The position numbers and the translations under genes are program-made. The notes beneath the pieces are model-generated. The model did not search any database, was not told where the DNA came from, and worked only from the letters and a program-made list of their open reading frames with translations. Source: Aeromicrobium camelliae (GTDB taxonomy: Bacteria; Actinomycetota; Actinomycetes; Propionibacteriales; Nocardioidaceae). Taken from it: a DNA stretch of 64,000 nucleotides. This document shows positions 46,432 through 56,702 of this stretch, piece by piece. Location: NCBI RefSeq assembly GCF_003850045.1, contig NZ_RQJX01000007.1, positions 1 through 64,000 on the forward strand. The letters run 5' to 3'. The stretch's first letter is position 1; each line of letters opens with the position of its first letter.

Positions 46432-48174
46432 GTGGCCAGCAGCGACCCCGGGGTTCAGGAACTGCTGACCGCGACGCAGGACCTTCTCGCCGCGGTCCGT
46501 ACTGCGCCGCTGCGCCTGCAGACGCCGCGTCTGGAGCATGCGCGGGCGATCCAGCGCGAGGTCACCGACCAACTGTCGGACTTCGTCATCCCGCGGCTCA
46601 CTCAGCTCGACGCGCCGATGCTCGTGGTCGTCGGCGGGTCGACCGGCGCCGGCAAGTCGACGCTGGTCAACTCGATCGTCGGCCGGCACGTCAGCGACAC
46701 CGGCGTGCTGCGCCCCACCACCCGCACTCCCGTGCTCGTTCATCATCCCGACGACGCCGCCTGGTTCGCCTCGAACCGCGTGCTGCCGGACCTCAAACGC
46801 ACCGGGGAGAACCCCCACGAGGTGTATGCGCTGCGTCAGGTCAGCAGCCCCACCATCCCGGCCGGGCTGGCGATCCTGGACGCCCCCGACATCGACTCGA
46901 TCGACGTCGGCAACCGCGAGCTCGCTGAGCAGTTGCTGGCTGCGGCGGATCTCTGGTTGTTCGTCACCTCCGCGGCCCGTTACGCCGACCACGTCCCGTG
47001 GGACTACCTGCGTCGCGCGGCCGAGCGCAGCGCCTCGGTCGCGGTCGTCCTCGACCGCACACCCGCCGACGCCGTCGAGGACGTGCGGCGGCACCTGGCT
47101 CGCATGATGACGGCCCGGGGGCTCTCCGACTCGCCGCTGTTCACGGTGCGCGAGTCCTCCGTCAACCGCCGCGGCATGCTGCCGTTCGACGAGGTCGGGC
47201 AGATCGTGCTCTGGTTGCAGGAGCTGGCGGCGGACGTCGTCGGACGGCGCACGATCGTCGCCGCGACGCTGCACGGCGCGATCCGCCACGACGTCTTCCG
47301 TTCGCGCGACCTCGCCGACGAGATCGAGGAGCAGGCGGAGGCGGCCGAGGCGCTCGTCCACGACGTCGACACCATCTACCGACGTGCCGTCGAGGAAGTG
47401 GCCAGCGCCGCCACGGACGGCACCGTGCTGCGCGGCGAGGTCCTCGCCCGCTGGCAGGCCTTCGTCGGCACCGGCGAGGTGCTGCGCCGGCTCGAGCAGA
47501 CCGTCGGCTCCTGGCGCGACCGCGTCGCCGCCCGAGCGGTCCGTCAAGTCGATCCCCAGACGGTCGGCTCCGCCATCGGCCAGGGACTTCATCTGTTGCT
47601 CGTGGAACAGGCCGAGCGTGCGGCGGAGGAAACCGCCCGTGCCTGGGAGTCCGAGCCCGCCGGGCGCGCGCTCCTCGACGAGCATCGCGGGCTCGACCGC
47701 GCCTCCCGCGAGTTAGCGGCGCGCGCCGAGCGACTCGCCCGGGAGTGGCAGGAGTTCGTGCAGGGGTTGGTGGCCGAGGAGGGCGAGGGCAAGAAGGCGC
47801 GCGCCACGGCCGTGTCCACCGGGGTGAACGCCACGGGCATCGCCCTCATGGTCGCGGTGTTCGCCGGGACCGGAGGCATCACCGGAGCCGAGGTCGGCAT
47901 CGCCGGCGGAACCGCCGTGGTCGCCCAGAAGCTCTTGCAGGCCGTGTTCGGCGATCAGGCCGTCCGCGACCTCGCCGACCGCGCCGCCGCGGACCTCAGC
48001 GCGCGGTTCGAGGCCCTGTTCGCAGAGGAAGCCGATCGATTCCGTCGCCTCGTGCCCGAGCCCAAGTCCGTGCGCGCCGCGCAACGCGACCTGCGTAAGG
48101 TGGCCAACCGAGCCGACGTCGTGCGGCTCGCAACCGACATCCGACGACCCACGATCCAGCAGGAGGGCGTGTGA
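46432..48174 (+). CDS. dynamin-like GTPase, first of a pair
   Basis: 580 residues from GTG 46432. The G domain has P-loop GGSTGAGKST (68-77), a switch II-like DAPDID and VVLDRTPAD. A long helical, coiled-coil-like middle follows (DEIEEQAEAAEALVHDVDTI). A hydrophobic stretch (GVNATGIALMVAVFAGTGGI) near residue 470 could insert into membrane. A C-terminal helical part completes it. The plan resembles bacterial dynamins such as Streptomyces DynA/DynB and mycobacterial IniA/IniC. Likely membrane remodelling at septa or under stress; inferred. Coupled by GTGA to the next gene. Confidence 0.85.
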   Translation: MASSDPGVQELLTATQDLLAAVRTAPLRLQTPRLEHARAIQREVTDQLSDFVIPRLTQLDAPMLVVVGGSTGAGKSTLVNSIVGRHVSDTGVLRPTTRTPVLVHHPDDAAWFASNRVLPDLKRTGENPHEVYALRQVSSPTIPAGLAILDAPDIDSIDVGNRELAEQLLAAADLWLFVTSAARYADHVPWDYLRRAAERSASVAVVLDRTPADAVEDVRRHLARMMTARGLSDSPLFTVRESSVNRRGMLPFDEVGQIVLWLQELAADVVGRRTIVAATLHGAIRHDVFRSRDLADEIEEQAEAAEALVHDVDTIYRRAVEEVASAATDGTVLRGEVLARWQAFVGTGEVLRRLEQTVGSWRDRVAARAVRQVDPQTVGSAIGQGLHLLLVEQAERAAEETARAWESEPAGRALLDEHRGLDRASRELAARAERLAREWQEFVQGLVAEEGEGKKARATAVSTGVNATGIALMVAVFAGTGGITGAEVGIAGGTAVVAQKLLQAVFGDQAVRDLADRAAADLSARFEALFAEEADRFRRLVPEPKSVRAAQRDLRKVANRADVVRLATDIRRPTIQQEGV

Positions 48175-49730
48175 CGAGCCCCTTGGACGACCGGCTCGCT
48201 GCGCTCGAAGCGGCCGTGGCCTCGGCCGAAGGCCGGCTGCGCGATGACCACCTCGAGGGTGCCCGCACGGCCCTCTCGCGCGCCTCGGTGCGGCTGCGCA
48301 AGTCGGCTGCGCACACGATCGTCGCGCTCGGCGGCGCCACCGGCTCAGGCAAGTCGTCGCTGTTCAACGCGTTGAGCGGCATCGACCTCGCGGGCGTGGG
48401 CGTCAAGCGCCCCACCACGTCCTGGACGCTCGCGTGCACATGGGGACCCGACGACGCCTCCGAGCTGCTGGGCTGGATCGGCATCCCGCCGCGCCATCAG
48501 CTCACCCGCCAGGGGCCGCTGGACGACACCGAGGGCACCGACTCCTCGCTCGACGGTCTGGTGCTGCTCGACATGCCCGACCACGACTCGGTGGTCGAGG
48601 CGCACCAGCTCGAGGTCGACCGCGTGGTGGAGTTCGCCGACCTGTTCGTGTGGGTGCTCGATCCGCAGAAGTACGCGGACGCCGCCATCCACGAGCGGTA
48701 CCTGCAACCACTGTCGCAGCACCGCGAGACGACGATCGTGGTGATGAACCAGATCGACCGGTTGGCGACGGAGGCGGATCGCCAGACCGCGCTCACCGAC
48801 CTGCGCCGCATCCTCGACCGCGAGGGCCTGACCGGCGTGCCGATCATCGCCACATCGGCGCGCTCCGGGCGCGGGTTGGACGACCTGCGCGCGGAGATCT
48901 CACGCCGGACCGTCGCCAAGGACGCCGCGGTCACGCGCCTGACCGCCGAAGTGCGCACCGCCGCACGGGAGCTGGCAGAGATCGGCGGGACCTCTGAACC
49001 TCGCGGACTCACATCCGAGGATCGTGAGCAGCTGATCACGGCCCTCGAAGCCGGCACGGGGTCGGCGCAGATCGCGCAGTCGGTCGAATTCGCCACGGCC
49101 ACCGCCGGCACGGCCGCCACCGACTGGCCGCCGTTCGGACTCATCGCCCGGGGACGCCGCCGTCGAGCCGACCAGGAGCTCGACTCCACACCGTCGCGTA
49201 CTGCCGTCGAACACGCCCGCGCCGAGCTGGCCATCCGCGAGGCCGCCGAGTCCGCGATCGAGGGGACCGCACCGGCGTGGCGGGCCTCGATGCTCCGCGC
49301 GGCCGGCGGCAGTGGCGCGGTGGCCAACCGCGTCGATGCCGAGGTGCGCGCGATCGACCTCCGCGATCAGGGCTCCCCCGCGTGGTGGAGCGTGGTCGGC
49401 GTGTTGCAGTGGGTGCTCTTCGCAGCCATGCTCCTGGGCGTCGGGTGGTTGCTGCTCGCGGCCGTCGGGGTCGTGGGGGCGGGTCCGTCGTTGCTCGGTG
49501 TGCCCGCGGCTCTGTGGCTCGCGGCGCTCGGCGGGATCGGCGGCGTGGCGCTCACCTGGATGGCGCGGGCACTCGTCCGTGCCGCCGCACGCCGCCGTGC
49601 CGAGGACGTGGTCCAGCGCATCCGCGAGACGGTGGGCCGGGTCGTCGACGACGAGATCCTCGGCCGCATCGAGCGCGAGCTGCGCGCCTACGACACCTTC
49701 CGCAGCTCGGTGCGCGACGCCGCTGCGTGA
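48171..49730 (+). CDS. dynamin-like GTPase, second of a pair, with membrane hairpin
   Basis: 519 residues from GTG 48171. G1 GGATGSGKSS (54-63), G3 DMPDHD (134-139) and G4 NQID (193-196) are intact. After a helical middle, two adjacent membrane helices (SVVGVLQWVLFAAMLLGVGW and LWLAALGGIGGVALTWM) and a basic C-terminal helix follow. It lacks the longer helical arm of its partner, and the two GTPases may assemble together at the membrane. Overlaps the partner by 4 bp. A septation role by analogy with DynAB is inference. Confidence 0.85.
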   Translation: MTSPLDDRLAALEAAVASAEGRLRDDHLEGARTALSRASVRLRKSAAHTIVALGGATGSGKSSLFNALSGIDLAGVGVKRPTTSWTLACTWGPDDASELLGWIGIPPRHQLTRQGPLDDTEGTDSSLDGLVLLDMPDHDSVVEAHQLEVDRVVEFADLFVWVLDPQKYADAAIHERYLQPLSQHRETTIVVMNQIDRLATEADRQTALTDLRRILDREGLTGVPIIATSARSGRGLDDLRAEISRRTVAKDAAVTRLTAEVRTAARELAEIGGTSEPRGLTSEDREQLITALEAGTGSAQIAQSVEFATATAGTAATDWPPFGLIARGRRRRADQELDSTPSRTAVEHARAELAIREAAESAIEGTAPAWRASMLRAAGGSGAVANRVDAEVRAIDLRDQGSPAWWSVVGVLQWVLFAAMLLGVGWLLLAAVGVVGAGPSLLGVPAALWLAALGGIGGVALTWMARALVRAAARRRAEDVVQRIRETVGRVVDDEILGRIERELRAYDTFRSSVRDAAA

Positions 49731-49747
49731 TCGTCGTGTGTGGTCGA

Positions 49748-49753
49748 TAGGCT
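49748..49753 (+). promoter_or_regulatory. -10 box of ettA
   Basis: TAGGCT with 9 nt to ATG 49763: a very short leader at most. Confidence 0.4.
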
Positions 49754-49762
49754 GGAACGACC

Positions 49763-51445
<1,683 letters not shown>

Positions 51446-51460
51446 CGTCCGGCTGGCGGT

Positions 51461-51541
51461 TTACCAGGTGACGTAGATTTCTTGTCACTTCTCCGGGTGA
51501 ACTCACAGGGAGAAGTGAAGAAAACCCACATCACCTGGTAA
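51461..51541. terminator. long palindrome between ettA and the MarR gene
   Basis: Arms 51461-51494 and 51509-51541 start TTACCAGGTGA and end ACTTCTCC, pairing over about 33 bp with a few mismatches. A two-way terminator between convergent genes. Parts of it (TTGTCACTT, GATGTGG read on the other arm) resemble the palindrome after icd. Confidence 0.7.
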
Positions 51542-51559
51542 TCCGCGCCCCGGCTGGGG

Positions 51560-52057
51560 TCAGAAGGAGCGGCCGCCGAGCTGCTCGGTGATGCGGTTCA
51601 TGATGCGGCCGAGCGCTTCGAACTCCGCGGCGCTGGCGTTGGCGACGAGATAGTCGTGCACGCCGCGCACATGCGTGTGGGCGGCCTCCGCGAGGACGGC
51701 GAACCCGTGGTCGGTGAGCACCGCCGTCACCCCGCGACCGTCCGTGCTGCACTGCCCCCGCGTCACCATCCGTGCCTTCTCGAGCCGCGCGATCGTGTGC
51801 GTGATGCGGCTGCGTGAGTGCGCGACCTGCGCGGCGAGCTCGGCCATGCGGATCGAGCGGTCCGGAGCTTCGGAGAGCCGGACGAGGATCTCGTACTCCG
51901 ACATGGACAGACCGTGCGCCTGCCGCAGATCGCGGTCGAGCTGGTCCATGAGCACTGTCGAGCCGCCCAGAAACGCACGCCAGACGTGCTGCTGCTCGGT
52001 CGAGAGCCAGGGCGTGTCATTGACTTCGGCGAGCTCGAGGGACGGTCGATCGTTCAT
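51560..52057 (-). CDS. MarR-family transcriptional regulator
   Basis: 165 residues from ATG 52057 (MNDRPSLELAEVNDTPW); the longer frame to 52138 crosses the divergent promoter. The winged helix has LSMSEYEILVRLSEAPDRSI, MAELAAQVAHSRSRITHTIA and RLEKARMVTRGQCSTDGRG. Divergent from the YceI gene, with a perfect dyad in the shared region, so it likely controls that gene and itself. The ligand is unknown. Confidence 0.92.
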   Translation of the reverse strand: MNDRPSLELAEVNDTPWLSTEQQHVWRAFLGGSTVLMDQLDRDLRQAHGLSMSEYEILVRLSEAPDRSIRMAELAAQVAHSRSRITHTIARLEKARMVTRGQCSTDGRGVTAVLTDHGFAVLAEAAHTHVRGVHDYLVANASAAEFEALGRIMNRITEQLGGRSF

Positions 52058-52087
52058 GTGAGCCAGTTTACGCGTTCGGGGACTTGA

Positions 52088-52099
52088 TTGAAAGTTCAA
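52088..52099. promoter_or_regulatory. candidate MarR operator
   Basis: TTGAAAGTTCAA, an inverted repeat TTGAA-N2-TTCAA. It overlaps the -35 and spacer of the YceI promoter (-35 TTGATT 52084-52089, -10 TAGAGT 52108-52113, 18-nt spacer), a position suited to repression. Confidence 0.55.
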
Positions 52100-52158
52100 C
52101 CATCGGCTAGAGTGATCAATGTCAGCGCGATGCGACACAGACTTTTCGAGGAGACACC

Positions 52159-52716
52159 ATGACGAACGTGACTGCCGGCACCTGGAAGCTGGACCCGACG
52201 CACACCGAGATCGGGTTCCAGGTCCGCCACATCATGAGCAAGGTTCGCGGCAAGTTCGAGACCTTCGACGGCACCATCGTGACCCGTCCGAACGTGACCG
52301 ACTCGAGCGTCGAGGTCTCGGTCGACCTCAGCTCGATCAACACCGGTACGGCCGACCGCGACGCTCACCTGCGTTCGGCGGACTTCTTCGACGTCGAGTC
52401 CCACCCGTCGATGACCTTCACCAGCACCGGCGTGCGCCAGGAGAGCGACGACGAGTTCGTCGTGACCGGCGACCTCACGATCCGCGGCGTCACCAAGCCC
52501 ATCGAGCTCGAGGTCGAGTTCCTCGGCGAGGGCGGCGACCCGTGGGGCGGCACCCGCGTGGGCGTGGAGGCCAAGGGTGAGATCAGCCGCAAGGAGTTCG
52601 GCATCGACTTCAACATCCCCCTCGAGGGCGACAAGGTCATGATCGGCGACAAGATCAAGCTGCAGATCGTGGCCGAGGCTGTCCTGCAGACCGAGGACGC
52701 CAACGCGAACGCCTGA
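52159..52716 (+). CDS. YceI family protein
   Basis: 185 residues from ATG 52159, with a GAGGAG ribosome site. Single lipocalin-like YceI domain: GTWKLDPTHTEIGFQVRHIM, KVRGKFETFDGTIV, VDLSSINTGTADRDAHLRS and TFTSTGVRQESDDEFVV. YceI folds bind isoprenoid or fatty-acid-like ligands. No signal peptide, so cytoplasmic. Controlled, most likely, by the divergent MarR protein. Its terminator is at 52731-52768. Confidence 0.93.
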   Translation: MTNVTAGTWKLDPTHTEIGFQVRHIMSKVRGKFETFDGTIVTRPNVTDSSVEVSVDLSSINTGTADRDAHLRSADFFDVESHPSMTFTSTGVRQESDDEFVVTGDLTIRGVTKPIELEVEFLGEGGDPWGGTRVGVEAKGEISRKEFGIDFNIPLEGDKVMIGDKIKLQIVAEAVLQTEDANANA

Positions 52717-52730
52717 CGTTCCCCCAGATC

Positions 52731-52768
52731 CGAAAGCCCCCGCCATTCCCCCGAGGCGGGGGCTTTCG
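52731..52768 (+). terminator. terminator of the YceI gene
   Basis: A 14-bp perfect stem CGAAAGCCCCCGCC with its complement around a 10-nt loop, 14 nt after the stop. Confidence 0.8.
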
Positions 52769-52783
52769 CCTGTCCGAGAAGGG

Positions 52784-53395
52784 TCAGTGCCGCACGACCA
52801 TGCGGGCGGCGAGGTCGCTGTGCAGGGTTGCGAGGTCGTCCGGCGTGATCGAGCCGCCCGGCGTGTACCACCGCACGAGGTCGATGCTGAGGGAGAGCAC
52901 CGCGAGCGCCGTGCCCTTGATGTCCACGACGTCGAAGTCGCCGTCCGCGACGCCCGCCTCGAGCGCGCGCTGCATCTGCCGTTCGATGTCGCGCCGATAA
53001 CCCGCGATCTCCTGCCGGTGCTCCGGGGTCAGCGCGTCGAACTCGTACTGGACGATGCGCCCCACGCGGCTGTTGACCGCGTGCCAGCGGCTGAAGGCCG
53101 CGACCATCGAGCGGACACGCTCGAGCGGCGTCGTCCCCTCGGCGTCCGCGTCCCGGATGATCCTGAGCGCGTCGAGATGGCCGCGGCGGCTCACCTCGAA
53201 CAGCAGGTCCTCCTTCGTCGCGTGGTGCACGTAGACGGCGGCCGGACTCATGCCGGCGCGGGACGCGATGTCGCGCGTGGTGGTGGCAGCGAAGCCCTTC
53301 TGGGCGAACGCCTCCACCGCCGCATCGATGAGCCGTTCGCGAGTGGCGGCGGAGCGAGCGCGTGCCGAGGGGGCCTCCGTGGTCATGGTGGACAT
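52784..53395 (-). CDS. TetR-family transcriptional regulator
   Basis: 203 residues from ATG 53395 (or ATG 53386). N-terminal helix-turn-helix: RERLIDAAVEAFAQKGFAAT, TTRDIASRAGMSPAAVYVHH, ATKEDLLFEV. An alpha-helical ligand domain fills the rest. Divergent from the acyl-CoA dehydrogenase-thiolase-SDR cluster with a perfect dyad between them, so it probably represses that catabolic operon and responds to an acyl-CoA. Ligand unknown. Confidence 0.93.
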   Translation of the reverse strand: MSTMTTEAPSARARSAATRERLIDAAVEAFAQKGFAATTTRDIASRAGMSPAAVYVHHATKEDLLFEVSRRGHLDALRIIRDADAEGTTPLERVRSMVAAFSRWHAVNSRVGRIVQYEFDALTPEHRQEIAGYRRDIERQMQRALEAGVADGDFDVVDIKGTALAVLSLSIDLVRWYTPGGSITPDDLATLHSDLAARMVVRH

Positions 53396-53415
53396 GATGG
53401 AACATCGGTGGCATG

Positions 53416-53431
53416 CTAAGCAAGCGCTTAG
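53416..53431. promoter_or_regulatory. candidate TetR operator
   Basis: CTAAGCAAGCGCTTAG: perfect 6-bp half-sites CTAAGC/GCTTAG around AAGC, centred in the 61-bp gap between the divergent TetR and acyl-CoA dehydrogenase genes. Confidence 0.6.
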
Positions 53432-53456
53432 TCACCACTGACCCCCAGGAAGACCG

Positions 53457-54602
53457 ATGCAGCGAACCATCTACACCGACGATCACGAGGCGTTCCGCGA
53501 GTCCTGCGCCGCGTTCCTGGAGAAGCGGGTCCGCCCGCACCTCGAGGAGCACCTGACCGAGAAGGGCCTTCCGCGCGACTTCTGGAAGGCCGCCGGCGCC
53601 GAGGGGTTCCTCGGCCTCGAGATCCCTGAGGAGTTCGGCGGAGCCGATGCCCAGGACTACCGGTTCAACGCCGTGTGGGCCGAGGAGCTCAGCAAGGTCA
53701 ATGCCTCGCTGTCCTCGTGCGTGGGCATCCACGCCGACATCACCGTGCCGTACATCGTCGACCTCGGCACCGAGGAGCAGAAGCAGCGCTGGCTGCCCGG
53801 CTGCGCCAGCGGCGACATCGTCACCGCGATCGGAATGACCGAGCCCTCGGGCGGCTCCGACCTCGCCGCCCTGAAGACCACGGCGGTGCGTGACGGTGAC
53901 ACGTGGGTCATCAACGGCTCGAAGACGTTCATCACCAACGGGTTCTCCGCCGACCTCATCGTCACCGCCGTGCGGACCGATCCCTCCAAGGGCGCCCGCG
54001 GCATCACGCTGTTCGGCATCGAGGCCACCGATCCCGGCTTCAGCCGCGGCCGCAAGCTCGACAAGGTCGGGCAGGAGGAGTCCGACACCGCCGAGCTGTT
54101 CTTCGAGGACGTCCGGCTCGGTGACGACCGCGTCATCGGTGAGCTCGGCGGCGGTTTCATCGCCATGATGCAGAAGCTCCCGCAGGAGCGGCTCGGTGCC
54201 GCCGTGTCGAACATCGCGCACGCCAAGCAGATCCTCGCCGAGACCATCCAGTACTGCCACGACCGCAAGGCCTTCGGTCAGTCCATCGGCTCGCTGCAGC
54301 ACAACAAGTTCCTGCTGGCCGAGCTCGTCACCAAGATCGAGGTCGCCGAGGCGTTCGTGGATCAGGCGGTGCTCGCCCACAGCAACGGCCAGCTCACCGC
54401 GATCGACGCCGCCAAGGCCAAGTGGTGGAGCGCGGAGATCCAGAACGACGTGCTCGACCACTGCGTCCAGCTGCACGGCGGCTATGGATTCATGAACGAG
54501 TACCGGGTCGCCCGCGCCTGGCGGGATGCCCGCGTGACCAAGATCTGGGCCGGTTCCAACGAGATCATGAAGGAACTCATCGGCCGCGACCTGGGCTTCT
54601 GA
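53457..54602 (+). CDS. acyl-CoA dehydrogenase, long-chain (LCAD)-like
   Basis: 381 residues. FAD-dependent first step of beta-oxidation. FAD/substrate motifs GMTEPSGGSDL and FITNGFSADLIVTAV are present. The site IYEGT used by short- and medium-chain enzymes is IWAGSNEIMKEL here. A Glu at about 262 in ILAETIQYCHDRKAFGQ matches the base position of LCAD-type enzymes, so this is functionally distinct from the dehydrogenase at 32719. First gene of a three-gene cluster with thiolase and SDR. Confidence 0.93.
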   Translation: MQRTIYTDDHEAFRESCAAFLEKRVRPHLEEHLTEKGLPRDFWKAAGAEGFLGLEIPEEFGGADAQDYRFNAVWAEELSKVNASLSSCVGIHADITVPYIVDLGTEEQKQRWLPGCASGDIVTAIGMTEPSGGSDLAALKTTAVRDGDTWVINGSKTFITNGFSADLIVTAVRTDPSKGARGITLFGIEATDPGFSRGRKLDKVGQEESDTAELFFEDVRLGDDRVIGELGGGFIAMMQKLPQERLGAAVSNIAHAKQILAETIQYCHDRKAFGQSIGSLQHNKFLLAELVTKIEVAEAFVDQAVLAHSNGQLTAIDAAKAKWWSAEIQNDVLDHCVQLHGGYGFMNEYRVARAWRDARVTKIWAGSNEIMKELIGRDLGF

Positions 54603-54632
54603 CCCTCATCGACCACCGAAAGCGACAGACTC

Positions 54633-55859
54633 ATGCCTGAAGCCGTCATCGTTTCCACCGCGCGCTCGCCGATCGGTCGCGCGTTCAAGGGCTCGCTCAC
54701 GCAGATGCGCGCCGACGACCTCACCGTGCAGATGGTGCAGGCCGCGCTCGCCAAGGTCCCCGAGCTCGATCCGGCCGACCTCAACGACCTCATCCTCGGC
54801 TGCGGCCTGCCCGGCGGAGAGCAGGGCTGGAACATGGGCCGCAACGTGGCCGTGCTCGCCGGCTACGACCACCTTCCCGGCACCACCATCACGCGCTACT
54901 GCTCGTCGAGCCTGCAGACCACGCGGATGGCCTTCCACGCCATCAGGTCCGGCGAGGGTGACGCCTACATCTCCGCCGGCGTGGAGGTCGTGAGCCACTT
55001 CGACAAGGGCACCAGCGACAGCATCCCGGGGCAGGACATCACCAACCCGAAGTTCGCCGAGGCGATGCGCCGTACGGACGACCGCAGCCAGGGCGAGGCG
55101 CCCGCGTGGACCGATCCGCGTGAGGACGGACAGCTGCCAGACGTGTACATCGCGATGGGCCAGACCGCCGAGAACGTGCAGCAGGTCCTGGGCATGAGCC
55201 GCGAGGAGCAGGACCGTTTCGCCGTGCGCAGCCAGAACCTCACCGAGCAGCGCATCGCCGAGGGCTTCTGGGAGCGCGAGATCACCCCGGTCACGCTGCC
55301 CGACGGCACGCAGGTCACCGCCGACGACGGTCCGCGCCCCGGCGTGACGTACGAGGCGATCAGCCAGCTCAAGCCGGTGTTCCGTCCCGACGGCACCGTC
55401 ACGGCCGGTAACGCCTGCCCGCTCAACGACGGCGCGGCAGCGCTGGTCGTCATGAGCGACACCAAGGCCAAGGAGCTCGGCCTCACGCCGCTCGCGCGCA
55501 TCGTCTCCACCGGCGTCACGGGGCTCTCCCCGGAGATCATGGGCCTCGGCCCGGTCACCGCGATCCCGCAGGCGCTCAAGAACGCCGGCATGTCGATCTC
55601 GGATATCGACCTGTTCGAGATCAACGAGGCGTTCGCCGTGCAGGCGCTCGGCTCGGCTCAGCAGTTGAACATCGACGTCGACAAGCTCAACGTCAACGGC
55701 GGCGCGATCGCTGTCGGTCACCCGTTCGGCATGACCGGCGCGCGCATCACCGCGACGCTCATCAACTCGCTGCAGTGGCACGACAAGCAGTTCGGTGTCG
55801 AGTCCATGTGCGTCGGCGGCGGCATGGGCATGGCCATGGTCATCGAGCGGCTCAGCTGA
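54633..55859 (+). CDS. acetyl-CoA C-acyltransferase (thiolase)
   Basis: 408 residues. Thiolytic release of acetyl-CoA at the end of a beta-oxidation round, or the reverse condensation. Acylated Cys90 in RYCSSSLQTTRMAF, His in GGAIAVGHPFGMTGAR, and the second catalytic Cys in MCVGGGMGMAMVIER are all present, with the thiolase N-terminal ARSPIGRAFKG. 30 bp after the dehydrogenase and 16 bp before the SDR. Confidence 0.95.
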   Translation: MPEAVIVSTARSPIGRAFKGSLTQMRADDLTVQMVQAALAKVPELDPADLNDLILGCGLPGGEQGWNMGRNVAVLAGYDHLPGTTITRYCSSSLQTTRMAFHAIRSGEGDAYISAGVEVVSHFDKGTSDSIPGQDITNPKFAEAMRRTDDRSQGEAPAWTDPREDGQLPDVYIAMGQTAENVQQVLGMSREEQDRFAVRSQNLTEQRIAEGFWEREITPVTLPDGTQVTADDGPRPGVTYEAISQLKPVFRPDGTVTAGNACPLNDGAAALVVMSDTKAKELGLTPLARIVSTGVTGLSPEIMGLGPVTAIPQALKNAGMSISDIDLFEINEAFAVQALGSAQQLNIDVDKLNVNGGAIAVGHPFGMTGARITATLINSLQWHDKQFGVESMCVGGGMGMAMVIERLS

Positions 55860-55875
55860 GAACGGGGGAGTGGAT

Positions 55876-56625
55876 ATGACCAGGTTCAGCGGAAAGGTCG
55901 CCATCGTCACCGGCGCGAGCCGGGGCATCGGCCTCGGCGTCGCCGAGCGGCTCGTCGCCGACGGCGCGAAGGTCGTCATCACGGCGCGCAAGGAAGACGC
56001 CCTCAAGGAGGCCGTGGCCGGTCTCGGCGAGGACAACGCCACCTTCGTCGCGGGTGCGGCCGACGACGCCGAGCACCAGGACGAGGCGATCGCCACCGCG
56101 ATCGAGCGCTTCGGTCGACTCGACTTCCTCGTCAACAACACCGGCATCAACCCGGTCTACGGACCGATGATCGAGATGGACCTCGCGGCCGCGGAGAAGA
56201 TCTTCCGGGTCAACGTCCTGTCGGCCGCCGCGTGGGCGCAGAAGGCGTACGCCGCGGCGCTCAAGGACAACGGCGGGGCGATCGTCAACATCGCCTCGAT
56301 CGCGGGTCTGAAGCCGGCGCCGATGATCGGCATGTACGGCGCCTCCAAGTCCGCCGTCATCCACGTGACGCAGGAACTGGCGCTCGAGCTCGCCCCCTCG
56401 ATCCGGGTGAACGCGGTCGCTCCTGCCGTCGTCAAGACCCGCTTCGCCGGCGCGCTCTACGAGGGCCGCGAGGAGGAGGTCGCCTCCGCCTACCCGATGA
56501 AGCGGCTCGGCTCGCCGGAGGACATCGCGTCGGTCGTCGCGTTCCTGCTGTCCGAGGACGCTGCCTGGGTCACCGGGCAGACCATCACGATCGACGGCGG
56601 ACTGACCCTCACCGGCGGAGTCTGA
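55876..56625 (+). CDS. short-chain dehydrogenase/reductase (FabG-like)
   Basis: 249 residues from ATG 55876; GTG 55870 is a minor alternative. Classical SDR: cofactor motif TGASRGIGLG, NNTG at 87-90, and catalytic Ser141, Tyr154, Lys158 (YGASK). Arg39 after the second beta strand (ITARK) points to NADP. In this cluster it probably acts as a 3-hydroxyacyl-CoA dehydrogenase or related reductase between the dehydrogenase and thiolase steps. An enoyl-CoA hydratase is not present here. Confidence 0.93.
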   Translation: MTRFSGKVAIVTGASRGIGLGVAERLVADGAKVVITARKEDALKEAVAGLGEDNATFVAGAADDAEHQDEAIATAIERFGRLDFLVNNTGINPVYGPMIEMDLAAAEKIFRVNVLSAAAWAQKAYAAALKDNGGAIVNIASIAGLKPAPMIGMYGASKSAVIHVTQELALELAPSIRVNAVAPAVVKTRFAGALYEGREEEVASAYPMKRLGSPEDIASVVAFLLSEDAAWVTGQTITIDGGLTLTGGV

Positions 56626-56689
56626 CCAGCAGTACGCACCCTTCACGCAGCGTTGCCTCGGCGTTCACCTGATCGGGAGGGGCGCTGAC

Positions 56690-56695
56690 TACGGT
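56690..56695 (+). promoter_or_regulatory. -10 box of the PhoX gene (leaderless)
   Basis: TACGGT with 7 nt to the ATG at 56703. Confidence 0.35.
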
Positions 56696-56702
56696 CGGCG
56701 GC

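Noticed and set aside
52365-54476. A 703-codon minus-strand frame spanning YceI, TetR and acyl-CoA dehydrogenase
   Set aside because: It crosses three well-supported genes and intergenic promoters, with no coherent domain.
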